This document shows positions 9,123 through 17,051 of a stretch of 64,000 bases of DNA, piece by piece; the first letter of the stretch is position 1; each line of letters opens with the position of its first letter. This stretch comes from Stenotrophomonas indicatrix (GTDB lineage Bacteria > Pseudomonadota > Gammaproteobacteria > Xanthomonadales > Xanthomonadaceae), in contig NZ_PEJS01000001.1 of assembly GCF_002750975.1 (NCBI RefSeq), forward strand, positions 2,604,001 to 2,668,000, written 5' to 3'. Under the pieces are notes generated by a model, which ran no database searches, had not been told where the DNA came from, and was given only the letters and a program-made list of their open reading frames with translations. Made by a program: the position numbers and the translations under genes.

Positions 9123-9200
9123 TACAATGGCCGCCACTCCCCCACCTGCCACACCGGCCGCGCCCGGTGCGGGCGCTGCACGTCATTCTGCATGACGTGC
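9123..9200 (+). promoter_or_regulatory. Promoter and palindromic operator candidate for the MFS gene
   Basis: A TACAAT -10 candidate lies at 9123-9128. Between it and the gene is a perfect inverted repeat, GCACGTCAT-N5-ATGACGTGC (9178-9200), ending 21 bases before the ATG. Its size and position suit a dimeric repressor. The regulator is unknown. Confidence 0.45.
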
Positions 9201-9221
9201 GCCACCTGCAAGGAACACCGC

Positions 9222-10427
9222 ATGACCTCGCCCACCTCCCCTTCGCCACCACTGCTGCACGGGCGCGTGCTGGCGTTCGCCGCGATCCTGCTGGCGGCGG
9301 TCAACCTGCGTACCGCCGTCACCTCCATCACCCCGTTGCTGGACGTGCTGGGCCAGCAGTTCGGCTTCGGCACCACCATGACCGGCGTGCTGGGCATGCT
9401 GCCGACCGCGTCGTTCGCACTGTTCGGCGTCGCCACCCCGGCGCTGGCACGACGCCTGGGCCTTGAGCGCACCACCCTGCTGGCGATGCTGATGGCTGCC
9501 GCCGGCCTGCTGCTGCGCTCCAGCGCCGGCAATGTCGGCACCCTGCTGCTGGGCTCGGTGATCGCACTGGCGGGCATGGGCATCGGCAACGTGGTGGTGC
9601 CGCCGCTGGTGAAGCGCTACTTCGCCAACAAGGTCGGCACCATGAGCACGCTGTACATCAGCGTACTGCAGCTGGGCACGATGATGCCGGCGCTGTTGGC
9701 GGTGCCGGTGGCCAACGCCGCAGGCTGGCGGGTGTCGCTGGGCATGTGGGCGCTGCTGGCGCTGGCTGCGACCCTGCCATGGATGCTGCTGGCACGCAGT
9801 GCGCCCAGGCCGGTGCTGGACAGCAACGACCCCACCGCGCAGCCGCACGGCAAGGTCTGGCGTACGTCGTTGGGCTGGAGCATGACGCTGATGTTCGGCA
9901 TGACCTCGCTGATGACATATTCGATGTTCACCTGGCTGCCGCGCATCGTGGTCGAAGCCGGCGCCACGCCCGCTTTCGGCGGGGTGATGGTCGCGGTGTT
10001 TTCGGCACTGGGCCTGCTGCCATCGCTGGTGATCCCATCGCTGGCGGTGCGCCTGCAGAATCCCTTCCCGCTGGTGCTGATCGGCTTCTCCGCCTTCGTC
10101 ATCGCCTTCGCCGGCCTGCTGTTCGCCCCGATGAAGGCGCCGTTGCTGTGGGCCTGCCTGCTGGGCGTCGGGCCGTCCACGTTCCCGCTGGCGCTGACCC
10201 TGATCAATCTGCGCACGCGCACCCCCACCGGTTCGGCGGCCCTGTCCGGCTTCATGCAGGGCGTGGGCTACAGCTTCAGCTGCCTGGGCCCGTTCCTGGT
10301 CGGCTGGCTGCATACCGTCAGCGAGGGCTGGACCCTGCCCTTCGCCTTCCTGTTCGGCTGCGCGCTGCTGATGCTGTGCGCCTCGTGGGTGGCCTGCAAG
10401 CCGCGCAAGCTGGAAGATCTGTGGTGA
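9222..10427 (+). CDS. MFS transporter, CynX/NimT type
   Basis: 401 residues with about twelve membrane helices. The first helix reads AAILLAAVNLRTAVTSITPL, typical of the CynX (cyanate/nitroimidazole-type) branch of the major facilitator superfamily. The start is ATG 9222, with AGGA 7 bases upstream; an ATG at 9192 lacks a ribosome binding site and sits inside the palindrome. The substrate cannot be told from the sequence. It stands alone between the tRNAs and the pga operon. Confidence 0.8.
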   Translation: MTSPTSPSPPLLHGRVLAFAAILLAAVNLRTAVTSITPLLDVLGQQFGFGTTMTGVLGMLPTASFALFGVATPALARRLGLERTTLLAMLMAAAGLLLRSSAGNVGTLLLGSVIALAGMGIGNVVVPPLVKRYFANKVGTMSTLYISVLQLGTMMPALLAVPVANAAGWRVSLGMWALLALAATLPWMLLARSAPRPVLDSNDPTAQPHGKVWRTSLGWSMTLMFGMTSLMTYSMFTWLPRIVVEAGATPAFGGVMVAVFSALGLLPSLVIPSLAVRLQNPFPLVLIGFSAFVIAFAGLLFAPMKAPLLWACLLGVGPSTFPLALTLINLRTRTPTGSAALSGFMQGVGYSFSCLGPFLVGWLHTVSEGWTLPFAFLFGCALLMLCASWVACKPRKLEDLW

Positions 10428-10744
10428 CCGGACCGGCGGGCTGACGCCCGCCGCCGTGAAGCTGGACCCACACACCCCACTACCGCGATCTACACACCGC
10501 CACCGCAGCGGGTGACGTAGCGTGTCCAAAGCTGACCCGTTTCGTGTCCAGAACCGGCCCTGCCAGCGTGGTACGCCCCCACAGGGCGGCCCCGGGCTGC
10601 CCCGCGCCGTTCCACAGTGGACAGCAGAAAAGTGTATGCGCGACAACGCGTTGCGACAGGGCTGGCCGGTCATCCAAGGACTCTCCGTCAACAAGGTACG
10701 GATAGGAAGTAGGCGCTTCGGCAAAGCGTCAGCTATAGTTGGCA
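10428..10744. other. Intergenic region between the MFS gene and pgaA
   Basis: A GC hairpin (10435-10452, GGCGGGC/GCCCGCC) without a T-run follows the MFS gene. At 10522-10538 and 10544-10560 are two imperfect 17-bp direct repeats (GTGTCCAAAGCTGACCC and a diverged copy) with a 22-bp period. A TATAGT -10 candidate for pgaA lies at 10734-10739. No protein gene is credible here. Confidence 0.5.
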
Positions 10745-10760
10745 TGTGATGTGCGTCACA
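10745..10760. promoter_or_regulatory. Perfect Crp/Clp binding palindrome upstream of pgaA
   Basis: TGTGATGTGCGTCACA matches the Crp half-sites TGTGA-N6-TCACA exactly. In Xanthomonadaceae the Crp-like protein Clp responds to cyclic di-GMP. The site starts about 6 bases after TATAGT (10734-10739), so it would overlap the start of transcription and suggests repression; activation from another promoter is not excluded. Confidence 0.75.
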
Positions 10761-10778
10761 CTTTTGAGCGCATCGTTC

Positions 10779-10791
10779 AGCAATGGATGCT
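10779..10791 (+). promoter_or_regulatory. GGA-loop hairpin before the pgaA ribosome binding site (candidate RsmA site)
   Basis: AGCA-ATGGA-TGCT folds into a 4-bp stem with the loop ATGGA, ending one base before AGGGGG (10793-10798). ANGGA in a hairpin loop beside the Shine-Dalgarno is the CsrA/RsmA recognition pattern, and pgaA of E. coli is a well-studied CsrA target. The site is inferred here from sequence and homology. Confidence 0.55.
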
Positions 10792-10802
10792 TAGGGGGTC
10801 TC

Positions 10803-12842
10803 ATGGTTGTTCATCGTCCGCTGGCGCTGTGCGTCGGCCTGGCCTGCGCCACTCTGGCGTGCTGGGCCCACGCGGCCTCGCCGCCCACCGTCATCACGCG
10901 CGCCGACCGGCTCGCCGAGATCGGGCACTACCGTGACCAGGCACGCTGGGTCGATGCGCTGGCAGCGATCGAGCGGGCGCAGCTGCGCGAGCCCAACGAC
11001 GACCTGCTGTACAAGCTGCAGGTCCTGACCCTGGGCGACATCGGCAACGCCCATCGCGCCTGGCGGCTTTACCAGGCCCGGCCCAACCTGTTCGACCAGG
11101 ACCAGAAAGCGCGGCTGGAGGCCAACTACGTGGCCAAGCTGGTCAACTGGAGCCTGGCCTACGGGGAAAGCGAAGACACCCGGCTTGTCGAGGCCGAGGC
11201 TTCGCTGGCGGAAATGGAGCAGTACGTCGAGCGCGATGGCACCGCGCAGGCGCAGGCGCCGCTGCGTATCCGCATGGACCGGCTGATCCTGCTCAACCGC
11301 CTGGCCCGCCACGCGCAGGTGCGCGACGAGGCGCGGGCGCTGCAGCGCGAAGGCCATGCCCTGCCCGATTACGTGCTGCCAGCCGTAGGCGACTCGCTGA
11401 TGGCCACCCAGAACCCGGAGGAGGCCATTCCCTTGCTGGAGGCCGCCGCAAAGAACGATCCCTCACGCTTCGAGACACGCTCGGAGCTGGCCTATGCATA
11501 TCTGGAAACCGAGCAGGCGGAGAAGGCGGTGGGCTACCTGCAGGCCTGGCAGAAGGACGAACCGGCCTGGCGCTGGGGCGGCGGCAAGACCCCCTTCCAG
11601 AACTGGGCGCGTTACGAGGCCGACCTGAACCTGGGGATGGTGCGGGCCTACAGCGGCGACCTGCCCACGGCCCAGCGCGAACTGGAAGCCCTGGTCGAGG
11701 TCGGCCCGGGCAATGGCAGCCTGCAGACTTCACTGGGCAGCGTCTACCAGATGCGCGGTTGGCCACGGCGGGCACTTGAGCGCCACCAGATGGCCTATAC
11801 CCTGGACCCGCGTGACATCGCGCCGCGCCTGGGCATGTACGAATCCTACGTGCAGCTGCAACGCGACGACCTGGCGCGGCCGCTGCATGACGACCTGCTG
11901 GCACGCTATCCAAGCCAGCCGGCGGTGCAACGCATGGACCGTGACTGGCGCGCCCATCGCGGCTGGCAGCTGCTGGCCAAGGTCGAGGGTGGCCGCAGTT
12001 CCGGCGGTGGCGGCACCTCGCCGCTGGGCAACGACGACCTGCACTACGGCGTGGAAGTGGCCTCGCCGGTTCTCAACGACCGCTGGCGCCTGTTTGCCTT
12101 CGCCGACCGCCGTTCGGTCAGCTTCCAGGACCAGGACATCGATCCGCTGTGGATCGGTGCCGGCGTGCGCTACCGCTTCGACCGCCTCGATGCCGAGGCG
12201 GCGGTGATGCGCCCCAACGACAGCATCGGCGACACCGGCCTGCGCGGCGGCTTCGGCTGGCAGTTCAATGATCGCTGGCATGCCGGCGTAACCGCTGCCC
12301 GCAATGACCCGGAAGCCTCGATGCAGGCACGCGTGGCCGGCATCACCGCTGACAGTGTTGCGGTTGCAGTGGACTACACGCGCAACGAGCGCACCCACTG
12401 GAGCTTCGGTGGCAGCCGGTTCCGTTACGACGATGGCAACCGCCGCGATACGCTGAACAGTGCGATCGAACAACGGCTGCTGACCCGCCCGCGCCTGCTG
12501 ATCGATGGCCTGGGCAGCGTCTACACCAGCCGTGGCAGCCGCGACGATGCGCCCTACTTCAACCCCTCGCGGGATCGCTCGGTGGAAGTGGGCCTGCGCA
12601 TCGACCAACAGCTGTGGCGCCATTACGAGCGCCACTTCCGCCATCGCCTGACGGTCTCGGTGGGCAACTACTGGCAGGAAGGTTTTGGCAGTTCAATCAT
12701 TCCGACCGTGGCCTATCGCCACGAATGGCAGTTCGATCAAGGGCGGATCCTCGAGTACGGCGTGAGTTGGTCGCGGCCGGTCTACGACGGCCAACGTGAA
12801 CGACATATCGGCTTCGATGCCGCGCTGCGCTGGGGAGAATGA
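10803..12842 (+). CDS. pgaA: Poly-beta-1,6-GlcNAc export porin PgaA
   Basis: 679 residues from ATG 10803, chosen for the strong AGGGGG 4 bases upstream and the signal peptide that follows (LALCVGLACATLACWAHA). Residues ~30-400 are tetratricopeptide-like helices (for example NPEEAIPLLEAAAKNDPSRF); from ~420 on, alternating aromatic beta strands form the outer membrane barrel. It is shorter than the ~807-residue E. coli protein. It guides the partly deacetylated polymer across the outer membrane. First gene of pgaABCD. Confidence 0.88.
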   Translation: MVVHRPLALCVGLACATLACWAHAASPPTVITRADRLAEIGHYRDQARWVDALAAIERAQLREPNDDLLYKLQVLTLGDIGNAHRAWRLYQARPNLFDQDQKARLEANYVAKLVNWSLAYGESEDTRLVEAEASLAEMEQYVERDGTAQAQAPLRIRMDRLILLNRLARHAQVRDEARALQREGHALPDYVLPAVGDSLMATQNPEEAIPLLEAAAKNDPSRFETRSELAYAYLETEQAEKAVGYLQAWQKDEPAWRWGGGKTPFQNWARYEADLNLGMVRAYSGDLPTAQRELEALVEVGPGNGSLQTSLGSVYQMRGWPRRALERHQMAYTLDPRDIAPRLGMYESYVQLQRDDLARPLHDDLLARYPSQPAVQRMDRDWRAHRGWQLLAKVEGGRSSGGGGTSPLGNDDLHYGVEVASPVLNDRWRLFAFADRRSVSFQDQDIDPLWIGAGVRYRFDRLDAEAAVMRPNDSIGDTGLRGGFGWQFNDRWHAGVTAARNDPEASMQARVAGITADSVAVAVDYTRNERTHWSFGGSRFRYDDGNRRDTLNSAIEQRLLTRPRLLIDGLGSVYTSRGSRDDAPYFNPSRDRSVEVGLRIDQQLWRHYERHFRHRLTVSVGNYWQEGFGSSIIPTVAYRHEWQFDQGRILEYGVSWSRPVYDGQRERHIGFDAALRWGE

Positions 12843-12843
12843 G

Positions 12844-14751
12844 ATGGAACGGATGCTTCGTAACCTGACGACCGTACTGCTGCTGGCGCTGCTGGCCCTC
12901 GCCCTGCCTGCCGCAGCCCAGCGCGCCAGCTCGGCCGCGGAACTGGACGCGGCCGACAACGGCCTGCTGGTCCTCAGCTACCACGACGTGCGCGATGATG
13001 TGCTGGAAAAATCCGACGGCGACGCCTACGCGGTCAGCACGCAGAACTTCGCCGCACACCTGGACTGGCTGTCCGCCCATGGCTATCACCCGGTCTCGCT
13101 GTCACAGCTGATCAAGGCCTCGCGCGGTGAGGCAACGCTGCCGCCGCGGCCGGTGCTGCTGACCTTCGACGACGGCCTGCGCAGCGTGTACAGCCGCGTC
13201 TATCCGCTGCTGCGCGCGTACAACTATCCGGCGCTGGTGGCGGTGATCACCGACTACGTCGACATGGCACCGGGCCGCACCATCGACTACGGCTACCGTC
13301 CCTTCGGCCATGACGACTTCCTGACCTGGGACCAGCTGCGCGAGATGCAGGCCAGCGGCCTGATCGAACTGGCCAGCCATACCGACAACCTGCACCACGG
13401 CGTGCAGTCCAACCCACAGGGCAACCAGACCCCGGCGGTGATCACCCGCATCTACGACCCCAAGGCGCAGCGCTATGAAAGCGCGCAGGAGTACGAGAAG
13501 CGCCTGCGCGACGATCTCGGCCGCAGCGTGCAGCGCATCGAGAAGGAGCTGGGTGTACGCCCGAAAGCGATCGTCTGGCCGTATGCCGCCTACAACCAGT
13601 TGAGCAACGACATCGCCGAGCAGCTGGGCATGCCGGTGTCCTTCGACCTGGAAGGTCGCAGCACGCCGGTGACGGCCGACCTGCATGGCCTGGCACGCCT
13701 GCTGGTGACCAGCAATCCGAACATCACCTCGCTGGCTTTCGAGCTGCGCCGCAACGTCAATCTGGACGGCACCCGTGCACTGCAGATCGATATGGACTCG
13801 GTCTACGACAGCGACCCTGCACAGCAGGCGCGCAACCTGGATGCGCTGATCGAGCGGGTGAAGCGGATCGGCCCGACCCATGTCTACCTGCAGGCCTTCG
13901 CCGATCCGGACGGCAACAACACCGCCGATGCCCTGTACTTCCCGAACCGCCACCTGCCGATGCGCGCGGACCTGTTCAACCGCGTCGCCTGGCAGCTGAA
14001 AACCCGTGCCGGGGTGAAGGTGTATGCGTGGTTGCCGGTGCTGGGCTATGAACTGCCCGACGCTGCGCAGCGTGCGGCGCTGGGCATCCAGAGCCCGGAA
14101 CGCGATGGCATGTACCGCCTGGATTTCACCAGGCCGCAGGCACGGCAGATCATCAAGGACATCTACGAAGACCTGGCGATCAATTCGTATTTCGAAGGCC
14201 TGCTGTTCCACGATGACGGCTACGTGCGCGATACCGAACTTGCCCAGCTGCCGCAGGAAGGCAGCGACGGCGGCCGCACCCAGGCGCTGATTGATTTCAC
14301 CCTGGAACTGCGTGACAGCGCACAACGCTGGCGCCCCAAGCTGGGCACCGTGCGCAACCTGTACGCGCAGCCGGTGCTGGAGCCGCAGAGCGCGGCGTGG
14401 TTCGCCCAGCGCCTGGACCTGTTCAACAAGGCCTACGACCGCACCGCGCTGATGGCGATGCCATGGATGGAAGGCAGCCGCCGCCCGCAGCGTTGGCTGG
14501 ACAAGCTGGTGGTGGCCGTGCGTGCGCACGACCCCGAGCTGAAGCACACGATGTTCGAGCTGCAGACCGTGGACTGGCGCACGCAGCGGCCGATCAGCGG
14601 CGAACAGCTGCGCGCGCAGATCCGCCGCCTGCAGGCACAGGGCGTGCGCCATTTCGCGTGGTACCCGGACGATTTCATCGCCGACAAGCCGTCGACCCAG
14701 GATGCACGCGCGGCGATGTCCGCGCGCAACTTCCCGTACCCGGAGAAGTGA
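12844..14751 (+). CDS. pgaB: Poly-beta-1,6-GlcNAc N-deacetylase PgaB
   Basis: 635 residues from ATG 12844 (GGGGAG upstream). The N-terminal polysaccharide deacetylase domain has LSYHDV, TFDDGLRSVYSRVYPLL and the zinc-site segment SHTDNLHHG. The C-terminal half is the GH153-type domain (VYAWLPVLGYELP, FEGLLFHDDGYVRDTE, HFAWYPDD). The signal peptide ends LALALPAAA-QRA with no lipobox cysteine, so the protein should be soluble in the periplasm, whereas E. coli PgaB is a lipoprotein. The gene begins one base after the pgaA stop. Confidence 0.9.
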   Translation: MERMLRNLTTVLLLALLALALPAAAQRASSAAELDAADNGLLVLSYHDVRDDVLEKSDGDAYAVSTQNFAAHLDWLSAHGYHPVSLSQLIKASRGEATLPPRPVLLTFDDGLRSVYSRVYPLLRAYNYPALVAVITDYVDMAPGRTIDYGYRPFGHDDFLTWDQLREMQASGLIELASHTDNLHHGVQSNPQGNQTPAVITRIYDPKAQRYESAQEYEKRLRDDLGRSVQRIEKELGVRPKAIVWPYAAYNQLSNDIAEQLGMPVSFDLEGRSTPVTADLHGLARLLVTSNPNITSLAFELRRNVNLDGTRALQIDMDSVYDSDPAQQARNLDALIERVKRIGPTHVYLQAFADPDGNNTADALYFPNRHLPMRADLFNRVAWQLKTRAGVKVYAWLPVLGYELPDAAQRAALGIQSPERDGMYRLDFTRPQARQIIKDIYEDLAINSYFEGLLFHDDGYVRDTELAQLPQEGSDGGRTQALIDFTLELRDSAQRWRPKLGTVRNLYAQPVLEPQSAAWFAQRLDLFNKAYDRTALMAMPWMEGSRRPQRWLDKLVVAVRAHDPELKHTMFELQTVDWRTQRPISGEQLRAQIRRLQAQGVRHFAWYPDDFIADKPSTQDARAAMSARNFPYPEK

Positions 14752-14752
14752 C

Positions 14753-16006
14753 GTGGACATGAATCCGTGGCTCAACGCCATGTTCCAGTTCGCCTTCTTC
14801 TACCCCATGGTGATGGCGTTCTTCTGGATGTCCGGGGGCCTGTACTACTTCTTCCGCCGTGAGCGGAAGTCGCGGCCGCGCAACGACCCACCACCGATGG
14901 CGGAGTATCCGTTCGCCAGCCTGCTGATCCCGTGCCACAACGAATCGGCGAACCTGGACGACACCCTCGGCGCGGCATTGGCCCAGCGCTATCCGGACTT
15001 TGAGGTGATCGCCATCAACGATGGCAGCACCGACGACACCGGCACCCGCCTGGACGCGCTTGCAGCGCTTCATCCGCGCCTGCGCGTGGTCCACCTGGAC
15101 CGCAACCTGGGCAAGGCCAACGCGTTGCGCATGGGCGCGCTGGCCGCGAGGTCGGAGTACCTGGTGTGCATCGATGGTGATGCCATGCTGGAAGAGTTCG
15201 CCATGCACTGGATGGTCTGGCACCTGACCAGCGGCCCACGCGTGGGTGCGGTGACCGGCAACCCGCGCATCCGCAACCGCTCCACCCTGCTCGGCCGCCT
15301 GCAGGTGGCGGAGTTCTCCTCGATCATCGGCATGATCAAGCGCGCCCAACGCGTGTACGGTCGCATCTTCACCGTGTCCGGCGTCATTGCCGCGTTCCGT
15401 CGCACCGCCCTGCATCGCATCGGCTACTGGGCCGATGACATGGTCACCGAGGACATCGACATCAGCTGGCGGCTGCAGCTGGATCATTGGGACATCCGTT
15501 ACGAGCCCAATGCGCTGTGCTTCATCCTGATGCCGGAAACGCTGAAGGGCCTGTGGCGGCAGCGACTGCGCTGGGCACAGGGCGGCGTGGAAGTCCTGCT
15601 GCGCCACGGCTCCTCGTTGTTCAGCTGGCGCAAGCGGCGGATGTGGGGCGTGCTGCTGGAATACATCCTCAGCGTGCTGTGGGCCTACACCATGCTGGTG
15701 ATCATCCTGCTGTGGGCAGTGGGCAAGTTCATCCCGATGCCGCCGTCGCTGTACATCGACACGTTGCTGCCGCAATGGCATGGCGTGATCCTGGCCCTGG
15801 TCTGCCTGCTGCAGTTCGCCAGCAGTCTGATCATCGACAGGCGTTACGAAACGCATATCGGCCGCAACTATTTCTGGGTCATCTGGTACCCGATGGCGTA
15901 CTGGTTGATCAGCCTGTTCACCACGCTGGTGGCGCTGCCGAAGACCCTTCTCCGGCGGCGTGGCAAGCGTGCCACCTGGGTCAGCCCAGACAGAGGTATC
16001 CGATGA
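14753..16006 (+). CDS. pgaC: Poly-beta-1,6-GlcNAc synthase PgaC
   Basis: 417 residues from GTG 14753, 7 bases after GGAG (ATG 14759 is the alternative). A family 2 glycosyltransferase with IPCHNESANLDD, INDGSTDDTG, DGDAMLEE, a TEDIDISWRL segment and the QRLRWAQGG motif, between one N-terminal and several C-terminal membrane helices. It polymerises UDP-GlcNAc at the inner membrane and works with PgaD under cyclic di-GMP control. It overlaps pgaD by four bases. Confidence 0.93.
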   Translation: MDMNPWLNAMFQFAFFYPMVMAFFWMSGGLYYFFRRERKSRPRNDPPPMAEYPFASLLIPCHNESANLDDTLGAALAQRYPDFEVIAINDGSTDDTGTRLDALAALHPRLRVVHLDRNLGKANALRMGALAARSEYLVCIDGDAMLEEFAMHWMVWHLTSGPRVGAVTGNPRIRNRSTLLGRLQVAEFSSIIGMIKRAQRVYGRIFTVSGVIAAFRRTALHRIGYWADDMVTEDIDISWRLQLDHWDIRYEPNALCFILMPETLKGLWRQRLRWAQGGVEVLLRHGSSLFSWRKRRMWGVLLEYILSVLWAYTMLVIILLWAVGKFIPMPPSLYIDTLLPQWHGVILALVCLLQFASSLIIDRRYETHIGRNYFWVIWYPMAYWLISLFTTLVALPKTLLRRRGKRATWVSPDRGIR

Positions 16007-16494
16007 ACGCACATCGCCAGACGACTGCCAGGACGCCGTCCAACCGCTTCGACTCGCGCCTGATCCAGAAACCGCGCAAGCAGCCTCGCCTGCAGCGTAC
16101 TGCCTGGGGCTTTGTGACCCTGGCATTCTGGGGGTTCTACTTCTACCTGTGGGCACCGCTGGTCACGCTGGTGTCCTGGTTGCTCGGTGGGCAGCTGGCG
16201 TGGCTGCAGCTGTACGAGCGCAAGCAGCATCTGGACCCGTTCGTGATCATCGCCCTGCCGGTGATCCTGGCGTGCTGTGCGCTGCTGCTGATCGCCTGGG
16301 CCGAGTACAACCGCTACCGCTTCGCCGGCAAGGAACGGCGCGGCCCGCACGAGGACGCAAGTCGTGCGGAGATCGCCCATTCGCTGGGTGCCAGCGATCA
16401 GCTTGCCGAACAGATGTTCGGTGCCAAGGCCATCACCCTGCACATGGATGAGCATGCACGGCCGCTGGGCATGACCGCGCAGCTGTTGAGGTAA
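16003..16494 (+). CDS. pgaD: PgaD, PNAG synthase accessory subunit
   Basis: 163 residues; ATG overlaps the pgaC stop (ATGA). Two membrane helices (about residues 35-62 and 80-103) follow a basic N-terminus and precede a charged cytoplasmic tail, as in PgaD, which joins PgaC to form the cyclic di-GMP binding synthase. Sequence conservation in this family is low, so the call leans on operon position and topology. The operon ends at a large repeat composite. Confidence 0.8.
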   Translation: MNAHRQTTARTPSNRFDSRLIQKPRKQPRLQRTAWGFVTLAFWGFYFYLWAPLVTLVSWLLGGQLAWLQLYERKQHLDPFVIIALPVILACCALLLIAWAEYNRYRFAGKERRGPHEDASRAEIAHSLGASDQLAEQMFGAKAITLHMDEHARPLGMTAQLLR

Positions 16495-16575
16495 CGGGGG
16501 TTCGGCCGGGCGGTGCCCGGCACCCGCAGAGGCAGCGGCCAAGGCAACAGCAACAGCTGGCATTCCGTGGGAGGC

Positions 16576-16671
16576 GGGGCGGTGTCGGATTGCGGGGACG
16601 CCGCAAGTACGTCCTTGTAGGCTTGGCAGCCGCATCCATGCGGCTGACACCCCGCAATCCGACACCGCCCC
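16576..16671 (-). ncRNA. Twin-GGA structured element A1 (candidate RNA family)
   Basis: 22-bp perfect outer stem (16576-16597 with 16650-16671) around a 52-nt core. On the minus strand the core has two hairpins: a 7-bp stem with loop ATGGAT, then a TAC/GTA stem with loop AAGGAC. The second reads UACAAGGACGUA, which is very close to the CsrA SELEX consensus. No protein coding is plausible. Expression is not known. Confidence 0.55.
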
Positions 16672-16849
16672 ACCTTCGACAGATTCCCGGTGACGGTGGG
16701 TCCATCTCAATCGAAATCGAAATCGAAATCGAATATTCGACAATTGAACGAAAAGCATCCACGCATGGCGTGGATCTACGTGTCGACCAAGGTCGACACC
16801 CACCAAGAGCAAGTCATGCCATCCCGACAGATTGCGGAGATCTGTCGAA

Positions 16850-16951
16850 GGCGGGGTGGGTCCGGTTGCGGGGGTGTCCGCGGCATGGATGCCGCGGCCA
16901 AGCCCCCATGGACGGGTTCACGGCGTCCCCCGCAACCGGACCCACCCCGCC
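16850..16951 (+). ncRNA. Twin-GGA structured element A2 (candidate RNA family)
   Basis: 25-bp perfect outer stem (16850-16874 with 16927-16951) around a 52-nt core. Hairpin 1 is CCGCGGC-ATGGAT-GCCGCGG (16878-16897); hairpin 2 is CCC-ATGGAC-GGG (16905-16916). Compared with A1, stem positions change in pairs while the loops stay A-N-G-G-A-Y. Orientation is opposite to A1. Confidence 0.55.
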
Positions 16952-17051
16952 ATCCCGCAGGAACCCCGCTGTTGCCGTTGCCGTTGCATTTGCGGTTGCT
17001 TCCGCTGTTGCCGTGGCCTCTGCGGGTGCCGGGCGCAGCCCGGCTGTGACC

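Larger units (their letters stand above)
16495..17051. repeat. Composite repeat A in the pgaD/proA tail-to-tail gap
   Basis: The gap is a mirror-like array. Order: GC hairpin (16505-16523), GCAACA-type short repeats, twin-GGA element A1 on the minus strand (16576-16671), (TCGAAA)n at 16711-16733 ending in a 12-bp palindrome, a SMAG-like pair (16757-16801), a CGACAGAT/ATCTGTCG hairpin (16825-16847), twin-GGA element A2 on the plus strand (16850-16951), GTTGCC-type hexamers (16970-17012), and a GC hairpin beside the proA stop. The same order recurs at 60209-60779. ORFs inside are by-products of the repeats. Confidence 0.85.

Noticed and set aside
14675-16156. A 493-codon minus-strand frame opposite pgaC
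   Set aside because: Shadow of the glycosyltransferase gene; no start signal, domain or conserved motif.
16711-16733. Hexamer runs (TCGAAA, CTTGCT, GTTGCC) as a possible CRISPR or origin iterons
   Set aside because: Units are 6 bp without spacers, degenerate, and tied to the repeat composites; no cas or replication gene is nearby.
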